NCBI RefSeq assembly: GCF_900103585.1
Contig: NZ_FNHV01000024.1
Coordinates: 1 to 64,000 of the forward strand
Direction of reading: 5' to 3'
Length of the DNA stretch: 64,000 bases
DNA from: Streptomyces sp. cf386
GTDB taxonomy: Bacteria > Actinomycetota > Actinomycetes > Streptomycetales > Streptomycetaceae
Shown one piece after another: positions 50,655 to 57,661 of this stretch. A program made the translations under genes and the position numbers. Numbering within the stretch: position 1 is the stretch's first letter; every line of letters starts with the position of its first letter. The notes under the pieces are model-generated. The model made no database searches and was not told the origin of the DNA. It saw nothing but the letters and a program-made list of their open reading frames with translations.

Positions 50655-51806
50655 ATGAACCTTGAGCTCAGCGAGGAGCAGACCGCCGTCCGACGGCTCG
50701 CCCGGGACTTCGTGGACCGCGAGATCGCCCCGCACGTCGTCGCGTGGGACCGGGCCGAGGAAGTGGACCGGGCGATCGTCAAGAAGCTCGGCGAGGTCGG
50801 CTTCCTGGGCCTGACGATCGACGAGGAGTACGGCGGCTCGGGCGGCGACCACCTGGCGTACTGCCTGGTCACCGAGGAGCTGGGCCGGGGCGACTCCTCG
50901 GTGCGCGGGATCGTGTCGGTCTCGCTCGGTCTGGTCGCCAAGACGATCGCCGCGTGGGGGAGTGAGGAGCAAAGGCGCCGCTGGCTGCCGGGGCTCGCCG
51001 CGGGCGAACTGGTCGGCTGCTTCGGACTCACCGAGCCGGGGACCGGCTCCGACGCGGGCAACCTGGCCACGCGGGCGGTGCGGGACGGCGACGAGTACGT
51101 CATCAACGGCACCAAGATGTTCATCACGAACGGCACCTGGGCCGACGTCGTCCTGCTCTTCGCCCGCTCCACCGAGGCACCCGGCCACAAGGGCGTCTCC
51201 GCCTTCCTTGTCCCCACCAGCGCCCCCGGCCTGACCCGCCGCACCATCCACGGCAAGCTCGGCCTGCGCGGCCAGGCCACCGCCGAGCTGGTCCTTCAGG
51301 ACGTACGGGTGCCCGCGTCGGCCATGCTGGGGGAGGAGGGCAAGGGCTTCTCGGTCGCGATGTCGGCCCTGGCCAAGGGGCGGATGTCGGTCGCCGCGGG
51401 GTGCGTCGGCATAGCCCAGGCCGCGCTGGACGCGGCCGTCCGATACGCCGGTGAGCGCGAGCAGTTCGGCAAGCCGATCGCCCAACACCAGCTCGTCCAG
51501 GAGCTGATCAGCGACATCGCCGTCGACGTGGACGCGGCCCGCCTGCTGACCTGGCGGGTCGCCGACCTGATCGACCGCGGGCTGCCCTTCGCCGTGGAGT
51601 CCTCCAAGGCCAAGCTCTTCGCCTCGGAGGCCGCCGTCCGCGCCGCCAACAACGCCCTCCAGGTCTTCGGCGGTTACGGCTACATCGACGAGTACCCGGC
51701 GGGCAAGCTGCTGCGCGACGCCCGCGTGATGACCCTCTACGAGGGCACGAGCCAGATCCAGAAGCTGGTCATCGGGCGGGCGTTGACCGGGGTTTCGGCG
51801 TTCTGA
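50655..51806 (+). CDS. Acyl-CoA dehydrogenase
   Basis: The 383-residue flavoenzyme carries out the first oxidation step of acyl-CoA breakdown. The FAD/substrate segments CFGLTEPGTGSDAGNL and YVINGTKMFITNG are present, as is the signature AMSALAKGRMSVAAGCVGIA and, near the C-terminus, the catalytic E363 in YEGTSQIQ. Length is standard. Chain-length preference is not clear. It is divergent from a TetR gene with a shared operator palindrome. Confidence 0.95.
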   Translation: MNLELSEEQTAVRRLARDFVDREIAPHVVAWDRAEEVDRAIVKKLGEVGFLGLTIDEEYGGSGGDHLAYCLVTEELGRGDSSVRGIVSVSLGLVAKTIAAWGSEEQRRRWLPGLAAGELVGCFGLTEPGTGSDAGNLATRAVRDGDEYVINGTKMFITNGTWADVVLLFARSTEAPGHKGVSAFLVPTSAPGLTRRTIHGKLGLRGQATAELVLQDVRVPASAMLGEEGKGFSVAMSALAKGRMSVAAGCVGIAQAALDAAVRYAGEREQFGKPIAQHQLVQELISDIAVDVDAARLLTWRVADLIDRGLPFAVESSKAKLFASEAAVRAANNALQVFGGYGYIDEYPAGKLLRDARVMTLYEGTSQIQKLVIGRALTGVSAF

Positions 51807-51866
51807 GTATGTGTCTGAGTATGTCGGCGGATGTGCCCCGCGCCACCATCACCGACCCTGTTCCCC

Positions 51867-52157
51867 ATGAGTGACACACCGGTCAAACAGCAGAGCACAG
51901 CGGCGTTCTACGGGCAGGCCGTGGCCTCCTTCGCGGTCGCCATGGCCGCCACCGGCATCGGCATCTACCAGCTGAACGCCAACGCCTGGGTGCGCGGGTT
52001 CCTCGCGATCGCCGTTCTCTACCTGGTGACCTCGGCGTTCACCCTCGCCAAGGTCATCCGGGACCGCCAGGAGGCCGGGCAGATCGTCAGCCGGGTCGAC
52101 CAGGCGCGCCTGGAGAAGCTGCTCGCCGAGCACGACCCCTTCGAGAAGCAGCTCTGA
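51867..52157 (+). CDS. YiaA/YiaB-type two-helix membrane protein
   Basis: The 96-residue protein has two membrane helices (YGQAVASFAVAMAATGIGIY and GFLAIAVLYLVTSAFTLAKV) and a cytoplasmic tail RDRQEAGQIVSRVDQARLEKLL. The pattern is that of the YiaAB domain, whose role is unknown. The chosen ATG starts MSDTPVKQQST; the upstream frame to 51831 has no family resemblance. Confidence 0.88.
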   Translation: MSDTPVKQQSTAAFYGQAVASFAVAMAATGIGIYQLNANAWVRGFLAIAVLYLVTSAFTLAKVIRDRQEAGQIVSRVDQARLEKLLAEHDPFEKQL

Positions 52158-52194
52158 GACCTCGCATGGACATCCCACCTTCCGACCCGCCTCA

Positions 52195-52210
52195 CTAAGC
52201 GCTCGCTCAG
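52195..52210. promoter_or_regulatory. TetR operator CTAAGCG-CT-CGCTCAG
   Basis: A 7-2-7 dyad with one mismatch between arms lies 48 bases before the TetR start. It resembles the perfect dyad at 53385-53400 (CTAAGCA-AC-TGCTTAG). Both are likely sites of the TetR encoded between them. Confidence 0.7.
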
Positions 52211-52258
52211 CATCGGCGGTATGGTGGAGGTTCTGTCAGCGAGAGGGGCGAGTGAGCG

Positions 52259-52882
52259 ATGAGTACGGCGGAGGAGACGGCCGGCGACGAGACGTCGGCG
52301 TGGGGTGAGGTCACGCCCGACGCGGCCCGGAGGCTGCTGATCGCCGCCGTGGAGGCCTTCGCCGAGCGTGGCTATCACGCCACGACGACCCGTGACATCG
52401 CCGGCCGCGCCGGCATGAGCCCGGCCGCGCTCTACATCCACTACAAGACCAAGGAAGAGCTCCTCCACCGCATCAGCAGGATCGGCCACGAGAAGGCCCT
52501 CGACATCCTGCGGACCGCGGCCCGCCGCGAGGGCACCCCCGCCGAGCGGCTCGCCGACGCCGTGAGCTCCTTCGTCCGCTGGCACGCCGGGGGGCGTACG
52601 ACCGCGCGGGTCGTGCAGTACGAGCTGGACTCGCTCGGTCCGGACGCCCGTGCCGAGATCCTCGCGCTGCGCCGGCAGTGCGACGCCGAGGTGCGCGCGA
52701 TCATCGAGGACGGCGCGTCGGCCGGCGACTTCGACGTGCTGGACGTGAGGGGTACGACCCTCGCCGTCCTGTCGCTCTGCATCGACGTGGCCCGCTGGTT
52801 CAGCGTCGACGGACCCTGGACACCGGACGAGGTCGGCGCGCTGTACGCCGACCTCGTGCTGCGGATGGTGGGGGCGAAGTAG
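52259..52882 (+). CDS. TetR-family regulator of the MaoC hydratase locus
   Basis: The 207-residue protein has an HTH (AFAERGYHATTTRDIAGRAG, then MSPAALYIHYKTKEELLHRI) and a KstR2/FadR-like C-terminal domain. Similar CTAAGC-type palindromes lie in front of its own gene and of the convergent MaoC gene, so it probably controls both. It may respond to an acyl-CoA. GAGAGGGGC lies upstream of the ATG. Confidence 0.92.
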   Translation: MSTAEETAGDETSAWGEVTPDAARRLLIAAVEAFAERGYHATTTRDIAGRAGMSPAALYIHYKTKEELLHRISRIGHEKALDILRTAARREGTPAERLADAVSSFVRWHAGGRTTARVVQYELDSLGPDARAEILALRRQCDAEVRAIIEDGASAGDFDVLDVRGTTLAVLSLCIDVARWFSVDGPWTPDEVGALYADLVLRMVGAK

Positions 52883-52894
52883 CCCGCTGCCGGC

Positions 52895-53356
52895 TCAGAG
52901 GTAGTAGCGGGACACCGACTCGGCGACACACACCGGCTTGTCGCCGCCCTCGCGCTCCACGGTGAAGGCGACGCTCACCTGCACGCCGCCCGTCACGTCC
53001 TCGACGCCGCTGATCGTGGCGGTGGCGCGCAGGCGTGAGCCGACCGGCACCGGGGCGGGGAAACGTACCTTGTTCGTCCCGTAGTTGACGCCCATCTTCA
53101 CGCCTTCGACCGAGATGAGCTGAGGTCCGAAGAGCGGAAGCAGCGACAGGGTGAGGTAGCCGTGGGCGATGGTGGTCCCGAAGGGGCCCGCGGCGGCCTT
53201 CTCGGGGTCGACGTGGATCCACTGGTGATCGCCGGTGGCCTCCGCGAACAGGTCGACCCGCTTCTGGTCGACCTCCAGCCAGTCCGTGTACCCCAGCTGC
53301 TCGCCCACCGCCGCCTTCAGGTCGTCGGCGGACGTGAAGATCCTCGGCTCTGCCAT
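52895..53356 (-). CDS. MaoC-family hot-dog hydratase
   Basis: The 153-residue protein has the (R)-specific enoyl-CoA hydratase motif DHQWIHVDPEKAAAGPFGTT, then IAHGYLTLSL. The aspartate and histidine of this segment are catalytic. It hydrates a 2-enoyl-CoA. The shorter ATG (MAEPRIF) is chosen over a start at 53392. A perfect TetR palindrome precedes it and the convergent TetR gene is 12 bases from its stop. Confidence 0.93.
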   Translation of the reverse strand: MAEPRIFTSADDLKAAVGEQLGYTDWLEVDQKRVDLFAEATGDHQWIHVDPEKAAAGPFGTTIAHGYLTLSLLPLFGPQLISVEGVKMGVNYGTNKVRFPAPVPVGSRLRATATISGVEDVTGGVQVSVAFTVEREGGDKPVCVAESVSRYYL

Positions 53357-53384
53357 GTCTGGGCCTCTCGCGTCGCTGTCATGT

Positions 53385-53400
53385 CTAAGCAACTGCTTAG
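53385..53400. promoter_or_regulatory. Perfect TetR operator CTAAGCA-AC-TGCTTAG
   Basis: A 7-2-7 perfect dyad lies 28 bases before the MaoC start on the reverse strand. The adjacent TGCTAAAGC (53403-53411) may be a further half-site. Confidence 0.8.
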
Positions 53401-53464
53401 CATGCTAAAGCGTGCGGCCCCTGTCAACGGAACGGGGCTGTGACGGGGTAGGTAGGTTTGGGGG

Positions 53465-53962
53465 GTGCCCCAGATCCCCGAGAAGATCCACGAGCTCACG
53501 GTCGGCCAGCTCGCCGCCCGTAGCGGCGCCGCCGTCTCCGCCCTGCACTTCTACGAGTCCAAGGGCTTGATCACCAGCCGCCGCACGTCCGGCAACCAGC
53601 GCCGTTACACCCGTGACACCCTTCGCCGGGTCGCCTTCGTCCGGGCGGCGCAACGCGTCGGCATCCCCCTGGCCACGATCCGCGAGGCCCTCGCCGAACT
53701 CCCCGAGGAACGCACCCCCACGCATGAGGACTGGGCGCACCTGTCCGAGGCATGGCGCTCGGAACTCGACGAACGCATCAAGCAACTGAACCGCCTCCGC
53801 GACCACTTGACCGACTGCATCGGCTGCGGCTGCCTCTCCCTCGACACCTGCGTCCTCTCCAACCCGGACGACGCCTTCGGCGAACGCCAGGCGGGGTCGC
53901 GTCTGATGGTGGAACCGGGAGGAGGCCGACAGAAGGGGAGGCCGGGCCGGGCCGGGGGCTAG
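53465..53962 (+). CDS. soxR: Redox-sensing MerR-family regulator SoxR
   Basis: The 165-residue protein has a MerR HTH (LTVGQLAARSGAAVSALHFY, residues 11-30) and a dimerisation helix. Cysteines C118, C121, C123 and C129 (CIGCGCLSLDTC) match the CX2CXCX5C [2Fe-2S] pattern of SoxR. In Streptomyces it responds to redox-active pigments, by established knowledge. The C-terminus is longer than in enteric SoxR. The GTG start is 6 bases after a TAGGTT hexamer (53453-53458), so it may be leaderless. A hairpin terminator follows. Confidence 0.93.
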   Translation: MPQIPEKIHELTVGQLAARSGAAVSALHFYESKGLITSRRTSGNQRRYTRDTLRRVAFVRAAQRVGIPLATIREALAELPEERTPTHEDWAHLSEAWRSELDERIKQLNRLRDHLTDCIGCGCLSLDTCVLSNPDDAFGERQAGSRLMVEPGGGRQKGRPGRAGG

Positions 53963-54010
53963 AGACGGGCGCGGGCACAGTGTGCGTGAGAACGGCACCC
54001 GGCCGGCGCC

Positions 54011-54042
54011 GGGCGAGCGAGACCCTGCCTTCGCGCTCGCCC
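54011..54042. terminator. 9-base hairpin between soxR and the RNA ligase gene
   Basis: GGGCGAGCG (54011-54019) pairs exactly with CGCTCGCCC (54034-54042) around a 14-base loop. It lies between the convergent soxR (stop at 53962) and RNA ligase (stop at 54077) genes and can serve both. Confidence 0.75.
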
Positions 54043-54076
54043 CGACGCCGGACACCTGCCGACCGGCGGCCCCAAG

Positions 54077-55144
54077 TCACTCGTACTCGGTTCCACCCTT
54101 CCGCGTCAGATAAGCCGGACTCACCGCCTTCGCGATGGCCCGACCCCCGGTCACCGCGCTGTACCGCTCCACAACCGGACGTATCACCACGCCCTCCCGC
54201 AGATGCAGCTCCCGCCCCGAGACCGTCTCCCGCCCCGTGGCGACCTCCAGCACCCGCTCGATGTCGAACGCCCCCTCGAACAGCCTCGGCACCAGGGGCA
54301 GTTCCCCTTCCAGCACCTCGGCCGGGTCCAGCCACCGCACCTGCCCGTCGATCTCCGCGGACACGTCGAACGCGGCGTACCCCAACGTCGCCCGTCGCCC
54401 GTCGGCTCCGTAGTTCAGGTCCTGCACTCCCGCCCCGAACACCTCCCCGAAGATCCCGACCCGCCGCGCCCCGAGCCGCTCGGCGATCCGGGCCGCCGCC
54501 TCGGCGACACCGTGCCCCCGCACCGCGCGCCAGTACAGGTTCCGCGGCTCCTCCTTCAGCGCCAGCGACTTCGCCCCGAAGCCCTTGGAGGAGACGTACA
54601 CCCGCTCCCCGTCGGCGACATACGTCAGCAGGCACGCCGACCCGTGCAGCTTCTCGGTCAGCACCACCGGCTCACCCGGTGTGAAGATGCCCGGATACCG
54701 CTGGATGTTCTCGATGTCGACCCACGGCAGCAGGTCCGGAGCCGACTCGACCTCACCCGACATCGTGGGCGGGATCGGCGGCACCCACTTCGTGATCCCG
54801 AGCGCCTCGGCGAAGTCGGTGCCCTCCGCGGCCGACCGCACCAGATCCACGTCGGCCAGCGCCTTCGGCCGGCACACGATCCCCTGCGACAGCTCACCCC
54901 GCAGCCGCACCGCCTTGACCCGGTCCGCCTTGCTCCCCGCGAGCCGCCCGGTCAGCCCCAGCTCCTCGATCAGCCCGGCCGGCAGCACGGACTGCTCGGG
55001 GATGTACACGGCGGCCTCACCGGTGCGGTACGCGCCCTTGGCGACGACGGCCCGATACAGGCCCACCTGGGCCAGTTCCAGGGCGTCGGCGTTGGGATGC
55101 TCGTGGACGGTCAGCACTTCGGCGGTGACGCGCAGCGTCGACAT
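54077..55144 (-). CDS. ATP-dependent RNA ligase, DraRnl (Rnl5) type
   Basis: The 355-residue protein has an N-terminal OB-like domain (about 1-110, STLRVTAEVLTVHEHPNADA) and a C-terminal nucleotidyltransferase domain. Motif I is EKLHGS with the presumed AMP-accepting lysine K165; motif III IFGEVFG is at 231-237, motif IV EGVVIRP at about 317-323 and motif V AIAKAVS with K339. This is the two-domain layout of the Deinococcus DraRnl enzyme, which seals 3'-OH/5'-P nicks in RNA and whose nucleophile I recall as the same residue number. AAGGAG precedes the ATG. It is divergent from an unknown CxxC protein gene. Confidence 0.9.
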   Translation of the reverse strand: MSTLRVTAEVLTVHEHPNADALELAQVGLYRAVVAKGAYRTGEAAVYIPEQSVLPAGLIEELGLTGRLAGSKADRVKAVRLRGELSQGIVCRPKALADVDLVRSAAEGTDFAEALGITKWVPPIPPTMSGEVESAPDLLPWVDIENIQRYPGIFTPGEPVVLTEKLHGSACLLTYVADGERVYVSSKGFGAKSLALKEEPRNLYWRAVRGHGVAEAAARIAERLGARRVGIFGEVFGAGVQDLNYGADGRRATLGYAAFDVSAEIDGQVRWLDPAEVLEGELPLVPRLFEGAFDIERVLEVATGRETVSGRELHLREGVVIRPVVERYSAVTGGRAIAKAVSPAYLTRKGGTEYE

Positions 55145-55295
55145 CAGGGGCTCCTTCAGGGACTCGGATGACGTTTCATCGCCCCCAACTGTCCGCACGG
55201 GAAAGGGCTGGAGCGATCGGATTAGCGGCTGGTATCGTCGCGATCTTCGGCCGGTGGCCCGCCGCCGCGCACGGAGTCCTGACGGGACGACCTCC

Positions 55296-56030
55296 ATGTC
55301 CTCGCCCTCCCTCGACGCCGCCCTCGCGGACATCGACACCGTCTTCAACGGCTTCGCCAGCCCCACCGAGACCGGTTGCGAGCGGTGTTTTCTCCCGGAG
55401 GAGACGGCGTATCTGCGAACGCCGTACACGCGCGTGCCCGCCGATCTGGTCGGCAGGTTCGTCTTCAAGGTCCCTGGCCACTTCGAGGACCACGCCGCCG
55501 TGATGCGGCGCCTTCTGCCGCAGGCCGCGCATGCGATGGCCGAGGGCACACTGGACGGCATCGGCTGGGGGAGCCACGGGTTGAGCCGGGTCGACTGGCG
55601 CGCCTGGCCCGCCGAGCAGGCCGCCGCCGTCGAGGCGTTCGTGTACGCCTGGTGGCAGGACGTTCTCACGGCGGCCGAGTCGCCGTACCCCGTGGCCGAT
55701 GTGTTCGAGGCCTGCGCGATGATCCTCGGAACCATGACGCCGCTGCTCGACCGTTGGGACAGCGGGCCCGTCGCCGACGCCCACCTCGCGAGCTGCGCGG
55801 CGACCTGGCTGTACCACCTGGACTCCGATGCCGCGCCGTTCGGCTGGTGGTATCACGCCGACGAGGCCCCCGTCGTCGCCGAACTCCAGTCCTGGCTGAC
55901 CGCACACGCCCCCGCGCGCCTGCGCGCCCGCAGCGAGCCCGACCTCGCGATCCGCACCGAACTCCTCGCGCTGCCCTACGACGAGCGCTGGGCCCACCCG
56001 TACTGGACCAGTCCCTCGGCCACCAACTGA
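55296..56030 (+). CDS. Unknown protein with N-terminal CxxC, divergent from RNA ligase
   Basis: The 244-residue protein starts MSSPSLDAALADIDTVFNGF and has C28 and C31 (TGCERCF). It is mainly helical, rich in tryptophan and alanine, with WRAWPAEQAAAVEAFVYAWW near the middle and a WWYHADEAPVVAELQSWLTA segment. No membrane helix or known catalytic motif is visible. The N-terminal cysteine pair may bind zinc but lacks a clear second pair. Its 3' end overlaps the convergent BKACE gene by 55 bases. The start is the ATG after GGGACGA. It is not related to any family I can name. Confidence 0.8.
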   Translation: MSSPSLDAALADIDTVFNGFASPTETGCERCFLPEETAYLRTPYTRVPADLVGRFVFKVPGHFEDHAAVMRRLLPQAAHAMAEGTLDGIGWGSHGLSRVDWRAWPAEQAAAVEAFVYAWWQDVLTAAESPYPVADVFEACAMILGTMTPLLDRWDSGPVADAHLASCAATWLYHLDSDAAPFGWWYHADEAPVVAELQSWLTAHAPARLRARSEPDLAIRTELLALPYDERWAHPYWTSPSATN

Positions 56031-56713
56031 GCGTTGGACACGGCCCGTTCCCCGTCCGGCAGGACCAGCGTGTCCTCCAGGCCGATACGCGTCGCCAACC
56101 CCAACCGCCCCGCCAGCCGCAGCACCGGCCACGCGCCCCCGTCCTCCCCGTGCAGCAGCACCGGACGGCCGAACGCCGAGCCCAGGTCGGCCAGGAGAGC
56201 ACGCGCGGTCTCCTCGGCCGTATCCGCCGAGGGGTCCGTCACCTCCGCCAGCACCCTCAGCACCCTCGGCCCGAGCGGCGAGGCGGCGAACCGTGCCGCG
56301 CCGTCCGTGCCGGACCAGATGCCCGCCTCCACGCCGACGCCCCGCTCCAGCAGCCCGGCAGCCACCTGCTCGGCGCCCGGCTCGTGCCAGTTGACGGAGG
56401 CGTGGTCGGGGAGGGCCGAGATCGCGGACCAGCTACGAATGCGCTCCACGCGGGCCGCCGTATCCGGTTCCGCCCAGGCGCCCGTGGTCACACCGACCGG
56501 GACCGATACCCGGGCCCGTATCGCGTCGAGCACCGGCGCGAGCACACGCGGGGACAGACTGTCCTGTCCGCAAGGGGTCTTCGGGTGGACATGGATGTCC
56601 GTGGCACCGGCCGCTACCGCGGCGGCGGCGGACTCGGCCAGGGCCTGCGGCGACAGAGGCACCGCAGCGCCGTCGCCCGCCCCTCGGGGCCCGTTCAGAC
56701 ACACCTGGATCAT
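55976..56713 (-). CDS. BKACE-family 3-keto-5-aminohexanoate cleavage protein
   Basis: The 245-residue enzyme belongs to the DUF849/BKACE group, TIM barrels with a catalytic zinc that split beta-keto acids using acetyl-CoA. The zinc motif is IHVHPK at residues 40-45, the N-terminus is IQVCLNGPRGAGD, and the second half has DGAARFAASPLG and VLLHGEDGGAWP. It is shorter than the usual 270-310 residues. Substrate is unknown. Its 3' end overlaps the preceding convergent gene by 55 bases. Confidence 0.88.
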   Translation of the reverse strand: MIQVCLNGPRGAGDGAAVPLSPQALAESAAAAVAAGATDIHVHPKTPCGQDSLSPRVLAPVLDAIRARVSVPVGVTTGAWAEPDTAARVERIRSWSAISALPDHASVNWHEPGAEQVAAGLLERGVGVEAGIWSGTDGAARFAASPLGPRVLRVLAEVTDPSADTAEETARALLADLGSAFGRPVLLHGEDGGAWPVLRLAGRLGLATRIGLEDTLVLPDGERAVSNAQLVAEGLVQYGWAQRSS

Positions 56714-56823
56714 GTCTCGATGGTGCCAGTCACCACTGACAACGGCGGCTGGGCGGCCTCGAACCCCGCGTCGGCCGTGGTCGGCAAAAGGGGGTGCGGC
56801 ATCCCCGGCGCACCCCCGTCGTA

Positions 56824-57429
56824 CTAGGCGGACATGAGCAGCCGCCGTTCGCGCCGTGACGCCGCCAGCGCTTCCGGCGTGAGGACCGGACGCGGCACCA
56901 CGATTCCGCAGTCCGTGCAGACCGGGCCCGACGACGGTTCATGGGCCAGGTCGTACTTCCAGATCAGCCGCTCCCCGCCGCACGCCGGGCACTCCGAACC
57001 CGGATCGCGCTCCAGCGCGGAGATCAGTCGGCGCAGCACCTCGGCCAGCGGTTCGTCCGGGTGGACCCGGGGGTCGTCGCACCAGGCGACTCCGAAACCG
57101 CCCCAGGTCAGCCGGTGCCAGTCGTCCACACTGCCCGGCCTGCGCAGTCCGTCGTGCTTTTCCCTCTTGCGCCGCTCGGCGAACTCGACCTCATAGGCCA
57201 GCCAGACCGAACGCGCCTCTTCCAGCTCGTCCAACGCGGCCACGAGCCGCGCAGGATCGGGGGACCGGTCCTCCGGACCGAATCCCGCCCGGGAGCACAA
57301 GTGGTCCCAGGTCGCCCTGTGCCCGTAAGGAGCGAACCGCTCAAGGCACTTACGCAGTGAGTAGCGCCGCAGCGCCAGATCGCACCGCGGATCTCGCACC
57401 TGTCTCGCCAGACTCCGGAAACCGGCCAT
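56824..57429 (-). CDS. Unknown protein with C-terminal zinc-ribbon-like motif
   Basis: The 201-residue protein begins MAGFRSLARQVRDPRCDLAL. Its C-terminal part has two cysteine pairs, SECPACGGERLIW (about 141-153) and VCTDCGIVV (about 168-176), spaced as in a zinc ribbon. Upstream is a hydrophilic helical region of about 100 residues (SVWLAYEVEFAERRKREKHDG). It could be a nucleic-acid- or protein-binding protein. No family is recognised. The gene sits between BKACE and the divergent penicillin acylase. Confidence 0.78.
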   Translation of the reverse strand: MAGFRSLARQVRDPRCDLALRRYSLRKCLERFAPYGHRATWDHLCSRAGFGPEDRSPDPARLVAALDELEEARSVWLAYEVEFAERRKREKHDGLRRPGSVDDWHRLTWGGFGVAWCDDPRVHPDEPLAEVLRRLISALERDPGSECPACGGERLIWKYDLAHEPSSGPVCTDCGIVVPRPVLTPEALAASRRERRLLMSA

Positions 57430-57661
57430 CGCCCTGCACCTCCGTCACACCTGCACCTGTACTTCGGTCACTTCGGCGTCGCCGCACGGACTTCGCGCGA
57501 CGTTGACGAATAGACGTATCGACAAGCGATTCGGCTCCATCCGATTTCCGATGACCTCCATAGCGAGCCCTGGTGACTCCAAAAAGTGACGCATGTTCAT
57601 CTTCAATCCCGGGGATACCGCCGGTAACACTCTCGGCCCACCCTCGTCGGTAGGAGCTGCC

